Shown in pieces: positions 1 to 8,519 of a DNA stretch of 64,000 nucleotides. The stretch's first letter is position 1. Each line of letters begins with the position of its first letter. This DNA comes from Gaoshiqia hydrogeniformans. GTDB taxonomy: Bacteria > Bacteroidota > Bacteroidia > Bacteroidales > Prolixibacteraceae. Made by a program: the position numbers and the translations under genes. Where the stretch lies: assembly GCF_049347105.1 (NCBI RefSeq), contig NZ_CP186334.1, positions 1,860,001-1,924,000 on the forward strand, read 5' to 3'. The notes below the pieces were generated by a model, which worked only from the letters and a program-made list of their open reading frames with translations, searched no databases and had not been told where the DNA came from.

Positions 1-1113
1 GACGGAAAAGAGGCCATTCGGGCTGTTCAGCAGATCCTGAAAGAAAACGGGGCGAAGTTGCTGGTAAAAAGCAAATCGATGACCACCGAAGAAATCGACT
101 TCAACGAGCATGTGGAGGAGATCGGCGTGGAATCGCTTGAAACCGACCTGGGTGAGTATATCGTGCAAATTGCCGGCGAGAAACCCTATCATATTGTAAC
201 GCCGGCTATGCACAAATCGAAGGAAGATATTGCTGAGCTCTTCCGCGAAAAGTTTGATACACCGGAAAAAAGCACGCCTGAATTTTTGACAGCCTATGTG
301 CGGAAATTGCTTCGCAATAAGTTTACCCGGGCCGAGGTGGGTGTAACCGGATCGAACTTTTTAATTGCCGATATTGGCGGTATCGCCCTCACCGAAAATG
401 AAGGTAACGCGATGATGACTTTTTCGTTTCCGAAAGTGCATATTGCCATTGCCGGAATCGAAAAAATTATCCCGTCGATGAAGGACCTGGGCCTTTTATG
501 GCCTTTGTTGGCGGCGCATGGCACCGGGCAGCAGGTAACGGTTTATAATTCAATTGTTACCGGGCCCAGGAAAGCCGGTGAAACCGACGGGCCCGAAAAA
601 ATGTATGTGATTCTTTTGGATAACAAACGCAGCGAATTGTACCGGCACGACGATCAGTACCTCGCGCTGAAATGTATTCGTTGCGGCGCCTGCTTAAATG
701 CTTGTCCGATATATAAAAACGTGGGCGGCTACACCTACGCGGCTACCTACAGCGGACCAATCGGGTCGGTGATTACTCCGTTTTATAACGGTTTTTCAGA
801 CTATAATCACCTGAGTTCTGCCTGTTCGGTTTGCGGAAAGTGTACCGAAGTATGCCCGGTTAAAATACCCTTGCACAAGCTGTTGCTGTTTAACCGCCGC
901 GATGCGGTCAACCAGGGAAACGGCGGCCTGATGTGGAATATGGGGATGAAAGCCTATGAATATGCCTTTATGAAACGCAGCCGGCTGGATGCCCTGAGCG
1001 GCGACATGAAGAATAAATTGAAAATATTCGGGAAGAATACTTTGGGAGAACATAAAGAACTTCCTGAATTTGCCGAAAAGTCATTTAGCCAACAGTGGAA
1101 ATTAAAAAAATAA
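1..1113 (+). CDS. lutB: LutB-type iron-sulfur protein (5' end outside window)
   Basis: The reading frame is open from base 1, so the N-terminus lies outside the window. LutB-family proteins belong to the LutABC system, which oxidises L-lactate to pyruvate in the cytoplasm. The visible part has the LUD-type domain (IADIGGIALTENEGN, typical of the family) and then two cysteine clusters for 4Fe-4S centres: CIRCGACLNACP and CSVCGKCTEVCP. The C-terminal tail after the second cluster is short and basic. The next gene, an Rrf2 regulator, begins 4 bases after the stop and is probably co-transcribed. A related iron-sulfur oxidoreductase subunit is possible, but domain order and spacing fit LutB best. 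Confidence 0.85.
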   Translation, partial: DGKEAIRAVQQILKENGAKLLVKSKSMTTEEIDFNEHVEEIGVESLETDLGEYIVQIAGEKPYHIVTPAMHKSKEDIAELFREKFDTPEKSTPEFLTAYVRKLLRNKFTRAEVGVTGSNFLIADIGGIALTENEGNAMMTFSFPKVHIAIAGIEKIIPSMKDLGLLWPLLAAHGTGQQVTVYNSIVTGPRKAGETDGPEKMYVILLDNKRSELYRHDDQYLALKCIRCGACLNACPIYKNVGGYTYAATYSGPIGSVITPFYNGFSDYNHLSSACSVCGKCTEVCPVKIPLHKLLLFNRRDAVNQGNGGLMWNMGMKAYEYAFMKRSRLDALSGDMKNKLKIFGKNTLGEHKELPEFAEKSFSQQWKLKK

Positions 1114-1117
1114 GATT

Positions 1118-1561
1118 ATGCTTTCAAATACCTGTAAATATGCCTTGCGGGCATTGATTTACCTCGGGAAGTTCAGCGACAACGGGGAAAAAATCGGGAT
1201 CAAAAAAATAGCCGGAGACCTGGAAATCCCTACGCCTTTTCTTGGGAAAATATTGCAAAACCTGGTAAAACAAAAGATCTTGTCGTCAACAAAAGGGCCA
1301 AACGGCGGATTTGGCCTGGGAAAACCAGCCGAAGAGATCAGCCTGTACGAAATTGTCAAAACCATCGATGGCGAAGATTTCTTTCACAACTGCCTCATCA
1401 GTCTCGAACCTTGTTCGGTACATCACGAAAGCGGAAAACCTTGTGCCGTACACGGGCGTTTCAGTGATGTTCGCGCCCAATTGATGGAGTTTTATTTGCA
1501 AACCAGTATTGCCAATGTGATTTCGGATATGAAAGGGCACGAAAACCTGATCAAAATGTAA
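1118..1561 (+). CDS. Rrf2 family transcriptional regulator
   Basis: A 147-residue protein with the Rrf2 winged helix at the N-terminus (MLSNTCKYALRALIYL, then the recognition region IPTPFLGKILQNLVKQ and the wing KGPNGGFGL). Three cysteines in the second half (NCLISLEPC and KPCAVH) stand where NsrR/IscR-type members bind an Fe-S cluster, so it is likely a cytoplasmic redox- or iron-sulfur-responsive regulator. It follows lutB by 4 bases, which suggests it senses Fe-S or redox status for that operon. Its specific target is not visible from sequence. Confidence 0.9.
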   Translation: MLSNTCKYALRALIYLGKFSDNGEKIGIKKIAGDLEIPTPFLGKILQNLVKQKILSSTKGPNGGFGLGKPAEEISLYEIVKTIDGEDFFHNCLISLEPCSVHHESGKPCAVHGRFSDVRAQLMEFYLQTSIANVISDMKGHENLIKM

Positions 1562-1625
1562 TACTGCCTGGTTTGAACTGTCGGGCCATCGGTGTGTTGT
1601 AAAATGTTTTATTTGAATCGTTATC

Positions 1626-2765
1626 ATGGCCGGAATCTATATTCATATCCCTTTTTGTAAAACCAGGTGTCACTATTGTGATTTTTACAAATCAACCGAT
1701 TTTGCTTCGCGGCTTGATTTTTTGTCGGCCTTAAAACAGGAAATGATTCAGCGGGACCGGGAATTGAGAAACGAAAAAATTGAAAGCATTTATTTTGGAG
1801 GAGGCACACCCTCTGTTTTAAAAGTCAGCGAGATCGCTGAAATCCTGCAATTGATTTCCGACAGGTATGCTGTTAGCGGCGATTGCGAGATCACCCTGGA
1901 GGCCAACCCGGACGATTTAAACGAAACCTTTCTTTCGGGGCTAAAAGAAGAAACGCCGGTAAACCGTTTAAGCATCGGTACGCAATCGTTCAACAACCGC
2001 GATTTAAAAGGAATGAACCGCCGGCACCATGCCGAAACGGCCGTGGAATCTGTCAGAACCGCGCAGAAAGCCGGTTTTCAAAATATCAGTATTGACCTGA
2101 TTTACGGCCTCCCCGGCCAATCGCTTGATGATTGGAATTTCAATGTGGAAAAGGCCATTTCGTTGGATGTACAGCATATTTCGGCCTATCACCTCACCTA
2201 TCACGAAGGGACGGTTTTTTACGATTACCTGAAAAGCGGGAAAATAAGGGAATTACCCGACGAATTGAGTTTTGAACAGTTCAAATTACTGAAAAACAAG
2301 CTGGAAGCAGCCGGTTTCGAACATTACGAGATTTCCAACTTTGCCCGTTCGGCCTTGTATTCGCGTCATAACAAGGCGTATTGGGAACGAAAAGCCTACC
2401 TGGGTTTTGGACCTTCGGCCCATTCGTTCGACTTGAAAACCAGGCGCTGGAACGTGTCGAGCCTGCGAAAATACCTGCAAGCCTTCGAAAATGGCACTCC
2501 TTACTGGGAGCATGAGATTTTAAGCCGGCAGGACCAGTACAACGACTATCTGATTACCTCCCTGCGGACCACCTGGGGTACTTCAACACGCTATCTGGCC
2601 GAAAATTTTGATGAAAAAATGCTGCTTCATTTTAAAAAAGAAGCAAAACCATATATCCAAACAGGTCATTTAATTGTTGAAAATGAAAACTATAAATTAT
2701 CGGCCGACGGATTGTTTATCTCGGATAAAATTATGGAGCAATTACTTTTTCTGGAAGAGCTTTAA
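1626..2765 (+). CDS. hemW: HemW-like radical SAM heme chaperone
   Basis: A 379-residue protein, the usual length for HemW. It opens with GIYIHIPFC and has the radical-SAM cluster motif CKTRCHYCDF, followed by the family motifs YFGGGTPS, EANPDD, RLSIGTQSF and IDLIYGLPGQ. A HemW C-terminal region follows (EHYEISNFAR, HNKAYWERKAYLGFGPSAHS). HemW is a cytoplasmic heme-inserting chaperone related to oxygen-independent coproporphyrinogen oxidase (HemN). True HemN has an extra N-terminal motif and residues that are absent here, so HemW is preferred. The ATG at 1626 directly precedes the conserved start of the fold. Confidence 0.92.
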   Translation: MAGIYIHIPFCKTRCHYCDFYKSTDFASRLDFLSALKQEMIQRDRELRNEKIESIYFGGGTPSVLKVSEIAEILQLISDRYAVSGDCEITLEANPDDLNETFLSGLKEETPVNRLSIGTQSFNNRDLKGMNRRHHAETAVESVRTAQKAGFQNISIDLIYGLPGQSLDDWNFNVEKAISLDVQHISAYHLTYHEGTVFYDYLKSGKIRELPDELSFEQFKLLKNKLEAAGFEHYEISNFARSALYSRHNKAYWERKAYLGFGPSAHSFDLKTRRWNVSSLRKYLQAFENGTPYWEHEILSRQDQYNDYLITSLRTTWGTSTRYLAENFDEKMLLHFKKEAKPYIQTGHLIVENENYKLSADGLFISDKIMEQLLFLEEL

Positions 2766-2812
2766 ATATTGTTAATTGATTGAAATGAAGGCAAAGCCTT
2801 TGGATATTTCCC

Positions 2813-2820
2813 TATCTTTG
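2813..2820 (+). promoter_or_regulatory. Bacteroidota -7 box upstream of dut
   Basis: The sequence TATCTTTG matches the Bacteroidota -7 consensus TAnnTTTG exactly. It lies 21 bases before the ATG at 2842, so it would sit inside the coding region if dut started at the upstream TTG (2776). This supports the start at 2842. No convincing -33 TTTG was found at the expected distance. Confidence 0.5.
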
Positions 2821-2841
2821 CCGTTTGTAAAATACCGTTTT

Positions 2842-3276
2842 ATGCAAGTAAAAATCGTCAATCGTTCAAAAAACCCGTTACCGGCATACAGTACCAGCCA
2901 TTCGGCCGGAATGGACTTAAGGGCTAACCTGGATGAGCCAATCGTTTTAAAACCGTTGGAACGGATTTTGGTTCCAACCGGCTTGTTTATTGAGTTGCCG
3001 GTAGGTTACGAGGCCCAGATCCGCCCGAGAAGCGGATTGGCGCTGAAAAAAGGGATTACGGTGCTAAATTCGCCCGGAACAATTGACGCGGATTATCGCG
3101 GGGAGATCGGGATTATCCTGATCAACCTGTCAAACGAAGAGTTTAAAATTGAACACGGAGAGCGGATTTGCCAGATGGTTATTGCCCGTCACGAAACCGT
3201 CAGCTGGCAGGATGTGGAATTGCTCGAAGAAACCAAGCGTGGTGCGGGTGGTTTCGGGCATACCGGGAAAAATTAA
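2842..3276 (+). CDS. dut: dUTP diphosphatase
   Basis: A 144-residue trimeric dUTPase that hydrolyses dUTP to dUMP and pyrophosphate. All five family motifs are present: MDLRANL (motif 1), RPRSGLALKKG (motif 2), the uracil-binding hairpin NSPGTIDADYRGEI (motif 3), ERICQMVIA (motif 4) and the phosphate-binding tail RGAGGFGHTG (motif 5). The ATG at 2842 is chosen over the in-frame TTG at 2776 because the family fold starts at MQVKIVN and a promoter element lies between the two. The following TPR, DUF4292 and EnvC-like genes form a neighbourhood I recall as common in Bacteroidota. Confidence 0.96.
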   Translation: MQVKIVNRSKNPLPAYSTSHSAGMDLRANLDEPIVLKPLERILVPTGLFIELPVGYEAQIRPRSGLALKKGITVLNSPGTIDADYRGEIGIILINLSNEEFKIEHGERICQMVIARHETVSWQDVELLEETKRGAGGFGHTGKN

Positions 3277-3306
3277 CGATCAGGATATTAACGTACATAT
3301 TTTCGC

Positions 3307-5067
3307 ATGAATTTTAAAAAGAGCGGATATTTTTTAGTGATCGGTTTGTTAACAGCATCCTGTGCTGTTTCGAAAAAAGATTTGGTAAAAACGCCCGAGC
3401 CAAACAAAATAGAGCAAACACTGCTGACAGAAGATCAGCAGAACGAATTCGAATACCTGTTTATCGAAGGCTTGAAGCAAAAAAAACTGGGAAATCTGAC
3501 CAATGCCGTTTCTATTTTTTCCCGATGCCTCGAAATCGATCCGAATTCGGCGGTATCGATGTTTGAAATGGCCAATATCCATTACGCGAACAAGGACCTG
3601 ACCAGCGCGGCTTTACTGCTCGAAAAAGCCACGGCGATTGATCGGTCCAACCATTGGTACAAGCTGCTGCTGGCTCAGGTGTATCAGCAACGCAAGCAAT
3701 ACAGCGAAGCAGCGGTTTTGTATAACGAACTTTGCAAAATAGATCCCGAAAACCTGGAATTCCTGTATTCGAAAGCAGTATTGCTGGGCATGGCCGAAAA
3801 GTACCAGGAGTCCATTGATGCCTATAACGAATTGGAAGCCAAACTGGGTCTGGTCGATCAGATTTCGGTTGCCAAGCAACAAGTGTACCTGTCGATGGGA
3901 AAACCCGACAAAGCGTTCAATGAAATCAACCGGCTGATTGCATCAGATCCCGACGAACCCCAGTATTACGGTTTGCTGGCCGAGTTGTACCAAACAACCG
4001 GAGATCGTGACAATGCCCTAAAAAATTACCTGAAGATACTTGAAATCGATCCGGATAACGGATTCGTGCATTTCTCACTCGCCGGGTTCTACCAGGAAGA
4101 CAGCAATTTTGAAAAGGCTTTTGAACACATTAAAAAGGCTTTCGGAAACGAAGACCTCGACCTGGATACCAAAATGCAATATTACCTGATGCAAACCGCT
4201 GATCCGGCAAATTCAGACTGGACGAATGAACAGATTATGGACTTGCTGGATATTCTGCACGAGGTTTATCCCGATGAAAACCGCATTTACCCGATTTATG
4301 CCGAGCATCTGATCAAACAAAACAAGCTGGAAGAAGCCCGTGAGGCTTTACGCCAATATTTGGAAACCGATAAAAACAGTTTCGAAATCTGGTGGCAGTT
4401 CCTGCTGATCAGCAATGATTTGCTTGATTTTGAAAGACTTTATACCGACAGTAAAGAAGCAATCGGCTTTTTTCCGAACCATGCGGCCATTTATGCCTTA
4501 AATGCCGTTGCCGCCCTCCAACTCGATAAATACCAGGAAGCTTTGGACGTTCTCGAAGAAGGCGAAGCCTATGTGTTGGACAACCGCTCGCTGAAAATTC
4601 AGTTCGAAATTTATAAAGCCGAAGCCAATTATAAGTTAAACCGGGTTGAACAGGCGTTTAAGGCTTTTGAGGAAGTGATTAAACTTGATCCGGATAATTT
4701 TATGGCCATGAATAACTACGCTTATTACTTGTCGGTGCGGGGCGAGAGCCTCGAAAAAGCCGAGCGTCTGAGCAACCGGGTCGTTCAGGCAAACCCGGGT
4801 AATCCAACTTACCTCGATACGCACGCCTGGGTACTTTTTAAACGGAAAAATTACAGCCTGGCCAAATTTTACATGGAGACTGCCCTCGAAAACGGGGGAG
4901 ACCAAAACGGGGTATTACTCGAACACTATGGCGACATCCTGTTTATGCTCAACGAAAAGGATAAAGCCATGGAAAACTGGAAAAAAGCAAAAGATCTCGG
5001 TGAGGGTTCAGAAGTGCTCGATCAGAAAATCAGAGAATCACGCTATATTGAAAGTCAACAACCTTGA
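3307..5067 (+). CDS. TPR-repeat lipoprotein
   Basis: A 586-residue lipoprotein. The signal peptide ends in the lipobox LLTASC, with the lipidated cysteine at residue 19. The rest is almost entirely tetratricopeptide repeats, clear for example at AVSIFSRCLEIDPNSAVSMF, ALKNYLKILEIDPDNGFVHF and AFKAFEEVIKLDPDNFMAM, and the C-terminal pairs are the strongest. TPR solenoids bind partner proteins, so this is probably an outer-membrane-attached scaffold for envelope assembly. Its stop overlaps the next start by 4 bases (TTGA), indicating translational coupling to the DUF4292 lipoprotein. The precise partner is unknown. Confidence 0.9.
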   Translation: MNFKKSGYFLVIGLLTASCAVSKKDLVKTPEPNKIEQTLLTEDQQNEFEYLFIEGLKQKKLGNLTNAVSIFSRCLEIDPNSAVSMFEMANIHYANKDLTSAALLLEKATAIDRSNHWYKLLLAQVYQQRKQYSEAAVLYNELCKIDPENLEFLYSKAVLLGMAEKYQESIDAYNELEAKLGLVDQISVAKQQVYLSMGKPDKAFNEINRLIASDPDEPQYYGLLAELYQTTGDRDNALKNYLKILEIDPDNGFVHFSLAGFYQEDSNFEKAFEHIKKAFGNEDLDLDTKMQYYLMQTADPANSDWTNEQIMDLLDILHEVYPDENRIYPIYAEHLIKQNKLEEAREALRQYLETDKNSFEIWWQFLLISNDLLDFERLYTDSKEAIGFFPNHAAIYALNAVAALQLDKYQEALDVLEEGEAYVLDNRSLKIQFEIYKAEANYKLNRVEQAFKAFEEVIKLDPDNFMAMNNYAYYLSVRGESLEKAERLSNRVVQANPGNPTYLDTHAWVLFKRKNYSLAKFYMETALENGGDQNGVLLEHYGDILFMLNEKDKAMENWKKAKDLGEGSEVLDQKIRESRYIESQQP

Positions 5068-5942
5068 AAAACGTATTTATAAAAAACAGCCTGTTGCTTG
5101 CCGGAGCGCTTTTGTTGGTGATGGCTTCGTGTAAAGCGCCGAAAACACTGACGACTGTTGAAAAGCTAAGACCGGTCGGCGCCGGAAAACTGATCCGTAA
5201 TATTGAAGAGAATACTTATAACTATGCCGGGCTGGATATCAAACGCATTGCCTGTCAATACGAAACCCCCGACAGTAAAACCACCTTCAGGGCCAGTTTA
5301 AAATCGGTAAAAGACGATCATATTCTTATTTCATTCAGCAAACTGAATATTCCGGTGGGTCGCTTGTTACTCACACCCGACAGTGTTAAAATGATCAATT
5401 ACATCGACCGGACCTACTTTACGGCAAATTACGCTTACCTGGAACGATTCATCAGCGCCACGCTCGATTTTAATGTCGTTCAGGCCATCCTGGCCAACGA
5501 CGTGTTTTCTTTCCGCGACGATCAGCGCGAAAATGATTTCAGGGATTACGTGTCATATGCCGATTCGGGCATGTATGTGTTACAATCGTTCAAAAACCGG
5601 AAACTCGACAAGATTTCCCGCAAAGGAAAGGAAGAAAAAATTGACCGTTACCTGAAAAAAACAGATGAGGATGATTTTATCGTCGAGTCGGTATACATCG
5701 ATCCGAATACCTATAAGGTCAGGCTGCTGATCCTGGATGATGTGATGAATGAACGGAAGTTGCAGGTTCGTTTTGATGAATTTGAGCGGGTTGAAGGGCA
5801 ATTATATCCGGGCAGCATCGATGTTCATTTAACCAGCCCTGAAAATAATTTGAAAATGAAAGTGAAACTCAGTAAATTTTCAACAGAAATAAACCCGGAG
5901 ATTAATTTCAGTATTCCTGAAAAGTATAGCCGGATTAATTAG
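5064..5942 (+). CDS. DUF4292 family lipoprotein
   Basis: A 292-residue lipoprotein starting with TTG at 5064, coupled to the upstream TPR gene. The signal peptide ends LLVMASC (lipid cysteine 23). The remainder matches DUF4292 in length and pattern: an N-terminal strand-rich section (TTFRASLKSVKDDHILISF) and a C-terminal half ending in a lipoprotein-carrier-like beta sheet. The fold resembles LolA/LolB-type half-barrels, so a role in the outer-membrane envelope is plausible, but no function is established. Its position between a TPR lipoprotein and an EnvC-like activator suggests a shared envelope process. Confidence 0.85.
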   Translation: MKNVFIKNSLLLAGALLLVMASCKAPKTLTTVEKLRPVGAGKLIRNIEENTYNYAGLDIKRIACQYETPDSKTTFRASLKSVKDDHILISFSKLNIPVGRLLLTPDSVKMINYIDRTYFTANYAYLERFISATLDFNVVQAILANDVFSFRDDQRENDFRDYVSYADSGMYVLQSFKNRKLDKISRKGKEEKIDRYLKKTDEDDFIVESVYIDPNTYKVRLLILDDVMNERKLQVRFDEFERVEGQLYPGSIDVHLTSPENNLKMKVKLSKFSTEINPEINFSIPEKYSRIN

Positions 5943-5953
5943 TCGAAACGAAG

Positions 5954-7138
5954 ATGAAGCGCTTTTTTTTCAGCCTGGTTCTGTGTTTTGCAGTCTGGTC
6001 GGTACAAGCCCAGTCGCTGACAGAACTGCGCGCGAAAAAAAATGACGCGGAACAGGCCCTTAAACTGACCTCGGGTTTGCTCGAAGAAGCCCGGAAAAAT
6101 GAAACTGCTTCGCTGAATAAATTGAAACTCATCAACAGTCAGATTCAAAACCGCAACACGGTAATCCAAACCATCAATTCAGAAATAAGCGTGATTGATG
6201 ATTATATTCGCAACAACGCGGCTGTGGTGGATATGTTAAAAGCCGATCTGGCCGGTTTGAAAAAAGAATATGCGTCGATGGTTCGCTTCGCGCAGAAAAA
6301 CAAAAACAGCTACGACCTGCTGATTTTCCTGTTCTCGGCCGATAACCTGAACCAGGCCTATAAGCGTTTTCTGTACCTGCGGCAATATGCCCGGTACCGA
6401 AAAAACCAGGCGGTGGTGATTGAGTCGCTTAGCGACCTGATTGATAAAAAGGTGCTTTCGCTGGAAGCGCAGAAAAATCAGAAATCGTCGTTGCTGACCG
6501 GGAAAGTACAAGAGAATTTAAAGCTGGAAAAGGAAAAGAGCGAACAAAACCGGAACATAACTGCGCTGCAGAAGCAACAGCAGGACTTGCGCAAAAAACT
6601 TCAGCAACAGCAAAAGGTACAGGACGAGTTGAACCGTGCCATTCAGAAAATGCTGGAGGAGGAAACGAAAAAATCGGTCAGCAAAGGCGAGTTTCAGTTA
6701 ACGCCCGAGCAAAAGTTAATTGCCGCAGATTTTGAGCAAAACCGGGGACGGATTCCCTGGCCGGTGGAGCGGGGGATTATCACTGACCGCTTTGGGGTGC
6801 ATGCCCACCCGGTGTTGAAACAGGTGCAGGTAAAAAATAACGGGATCGACATCAGCACCCAGCGGGGGACAAAGGCCCGCGCCGTGTTTAACGGCGAAGT
6901 GAGCCGTGTGTTTGCCGTATCGGGAGGGAATATGGCCGTGATTATCCGCCACGGAAGCTTTTTAAGCGTTTATTCCAACCTGGAGGAGGTGTATGTGAAG
7001 GCCGGCCAAAAAGTGGCTGTAAGGCAAGATATCGGCTCAATTTTCACCGATCAGGCCGACGGAAACAAAACCATCCTGAAATTCCAGGTTTGGAAGGAAA
7101 ACCAAAAACTTAACCCGGAAGATTGGATCAGCAAATAA
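5954..7138 (+). CDS. EnvC-like murein hydrolase activator (LytM/M23)
   Basis: A 394-residue periplasmic protein. A cleavable signal peptide ends AVWSVQAQS. Residues of about 20-250 are a long coiled coil (ELRAKKNDAEQALKL; many Q/K/E heptads), and a C-terminal LytM domain starts near residue 270 (IPWPVERGIITDRFGVHAHP). The catalytic zinc ligands of active M23 peptidases are incomplete: an Asp-type ligand region (NNGIDIST) is there, but the HxH motif reads RHGSFLSVYSNL. That is the EnvC/NlpD pattern, where the protein activates amidases rather than cutting peptidoglycan. It follows the DUF4292 gene by 11 bases. Confidence 0.9.
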   Translation: MKRFFFSLVLCFAVWSVQAQSLTELRAKKNDAEQALKLTSGLLEEARKNETASLNKLKLINSQIQNRNTVIQTINSEISVIDDYIRNNAAVVDMLKADLAGLKKEYASMVRFAQKNKNSYDLLIFLFSADNLNQAYKRFLYLRQYARYRKNQAVVIESLSDLIDKKVLSLEAQKNQKSSLLTGKVQENLKLEKEKSEQNRNITALQKQQQDLRKKLQQQQKVQDELNRAIQKMLEEETKKSVSKGEFQLTPEQKLIAADFEQNRGRIPWPVERGIITDRFGVHAHPVLKQVQVKNNGIDISTQRGTKARAVFNGEVSRVFAVSGGNMAVIIRHGSFLSVYSNLEEVYVKAGQKVAVRQDIGSIFTDQADGNKTILKFQVWKENQKLNPEDWISK

Positions 7139-7162
7139 AAAACCGCCCCGAAGCGGGTTTTG
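7139..7162 (+). terminator. Intrinsic terminator after the envC-like gene
   Basis: A GC-rich hairpin directly after the stop: CCGC pairs with GCGG around the loop CCCGAA, followed by GTTTTG. It lies between convergent genes (EnvC-like on plus, Crp/Fnr on minus), where a terminator is expected. The T-tract is short. Confidence 0.55.
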
Positions 7163-7164
7163 AT

Positions 7165-7866
7165 CTATAGATTCGCCACTCTGGTCAGTGCATGAATGTC
7201 GAGCAACTTTATTTTCCGCCCCTGCAGCTCAATCAGTTTATCCTGTTTAAACTCCGAAAGCAAGCGAATCACGCTCTCGGTGGCCGTGCCCACCATGTTG
7301 GCCAGTTCTTCCCTGGTCAGCGAAATCTGGAGGGTATTGGCATTATCGAGGTCAAAACTTTCTTTCAGCAGCAACAGGATTTCGGCCAGACGTTCGCGAA
7401 CCGTTTTCTGGGCAATATCGGTAATGTAATCATTGGCTTCGCGCAACTCTTTGCAAACAATCTGTAACATGTGATGCGAAAATTCCCAGTTGTTTTGAAT
7501 TAAAAACAGCAAGGTTTGATAGGGAATGTGACACAAAACAGCCTCCTCAATCACTTTGGACGTGGTACAGGCCAGTTCCTGGCTCAGCAACGAGCGGTAA
7601 GCCACAATCTCTCCCTTTTTGGCAAAGCGGATAATCTGTTCCTTGCCGTCGATGCCGGTTTTAAAAATTTTCAGAATACCTTTCGTGATGCAGTAAAAAC
7701 CGGTTAGCCGGCTTCCTTCCCGGTAAATAATACTCCCTTTTTTGTACAAGGAACATGTTTTATCATAATTGAGCTGGGCTAGTTCCTGGTTCGTTAGTTT
7801 TTTAAAAAGCTGGAATCCGGATAAATCACACTCCTCTTCGGTTGGTCGTTTAATTGAACTTCTCAT
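7165..7866 (-). CDS. Crp/Fnr family transcriptional regulator
   Basis: A 233-residue cytoplasmic regulator. Residues 15-140 form a cyclic-nucleotide-binding-like jelly roll (IIYREGSRLTGFYCITKG, then EQIIRFAKKGEIV). The C-terminal helix-turn-helix is of Crp type (LTREELANMVGTATESVIRL). N-terminal cysteines at about 13 and 38 are not in an Fnr-type cluster, so direct oxygen sensing by 4Fe-4S is not supported. The ATG at 7866 gives the full fold. The gene is transcribed away from the OsmC gene, with 164 bases between the two starts. Confidence 0.92.
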   Translation of the reverse strand: MRSSIKRPTEEECDLSGFQLFKKLTNQELAQLNYDKTCSLYKKGSIIYREGSRLTGFYCITKGILKIFKTGIDGKEQIIRFAKKGEIVAYRSLLSQELACTTSKVIEEAVLCHIPYQTLLFLIQNNWEFSHHMLQIVCKELREANDYITDIAQKTVRERLAEILLLLKESFDLDNANTLQISLTREELANMVGTATESVIRLLSEFKQDKLIELQGRKIKLLDIHALTRVANL

Positions 7867-7933
7867 TGGCCCTGTATTATTAAGATTTAAATTATTTCAC
7901 GGTAAATTTAACTTTAAATATAAAATGAACAGC

Positions 7934-7941
7934 TATATTTG
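7934..7941 (+). promoter_or_regulatory. -7 box for the OsmC gene
   Basis: TATATTTG matches the Bacteroidota TAnnTTTG consensus exactly. It lies in the divergent intergenic region and would give a leader of roughly 85 bases before the OsmC start codon. The -33 element is weak (a TTT-rich stretch near 7913). Confidence 0.45.
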
Positions 7942-8030
7942 CAAACTATTTATTTAGATATTTCGATATTTAATTTTTCATCGAAATCCGCTTATAAAAT
8001 TAAACATTCACACATAAAAATTAGCTTGTT

Positions 8031-8447
8031 ATGAAACATATCGTTGATTTGGCCTGGAAACAAAACATGTCTTTTGAAACCGAGATGGATGGTCATCGGG
8101 TTGTTTTGGATGCCGGTACTGAATCTGGCGGCGACGACCTGGGCCCCCGGCCGAAAAAGTTTATGCTGACCGCGCTGGCCGGTTGTACCGGGATGGATGT
8201 GATCTCTATCCTGAAAAAAATGAAAGTTGAACCCGAGGCTTTCCATATTATTGTTGAGGGCGATGTGGCTGAAGATCACCCGAAGAAGTATTACCAAATG
8301 AAGGTCATCTACCAGTTTAAGGGGAAAGATCTGCCGATGGATAAGCTGGAAAAGGCGGTAAAATTATCCGAAGAAAAATACTGCGGGGTGAGCGCCGTTT
8401 ACCGCGATGCACTGGAAATGTCAAGCGAGATACGCATCACCGAATAA
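8031..8447 (+). CDS. OsmC/Ohr family protein
   Basis: A 138-residue OsmC-fold protein. The two cysteines used for peroxide reduction in this family are present in the expected contexts, LAGCTGMDVISIL and EEKYCGVSAVY. Family members are cytoplasmic thiol peroxidases that reduce organic hydroperoxides or act on other sulfur substrates; this short form resembles the YhfA-type OsmC subgroup. It is monocistronic, with its own -7 box and a strong terminator. The divergent Crp/Fnr gene could be its regulator. Confidence 0.92.
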   Translation: MKHIVDLAWKQNMSFETEMDGHRVVLDAGTESGGDDLGPRPKKFMLTALAGCTGMDVISILKKMKVEPEAFHIIVEGDVAEDHPKKYYQMKVIYQFKGKDLPMDKLEKAVKLSEEKYCGVSAVYRDALEMSSEIRITE

Positions 8448-8469
8448 GTGCGAAGAAACAAACCGATCG

Positions 8470-8513
8470 AAGAGGCTGTGTAAATCGTTCATACCGGGGC
8501 AGCCTCTTTTTTT
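8470..8513 (+). terminator. Rho-independent terminator after the OsmC gene
   Basis: An 8-9 bp stem, AGAGGCTG (8471-8478) pairing with CAGCCTCT (8500-8507), followed by a run of seven T. The asymmetry of the T-run shows it serves the plus strand. Confidence 0.85.
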
Positions 8514-8519
8514 CGAAAC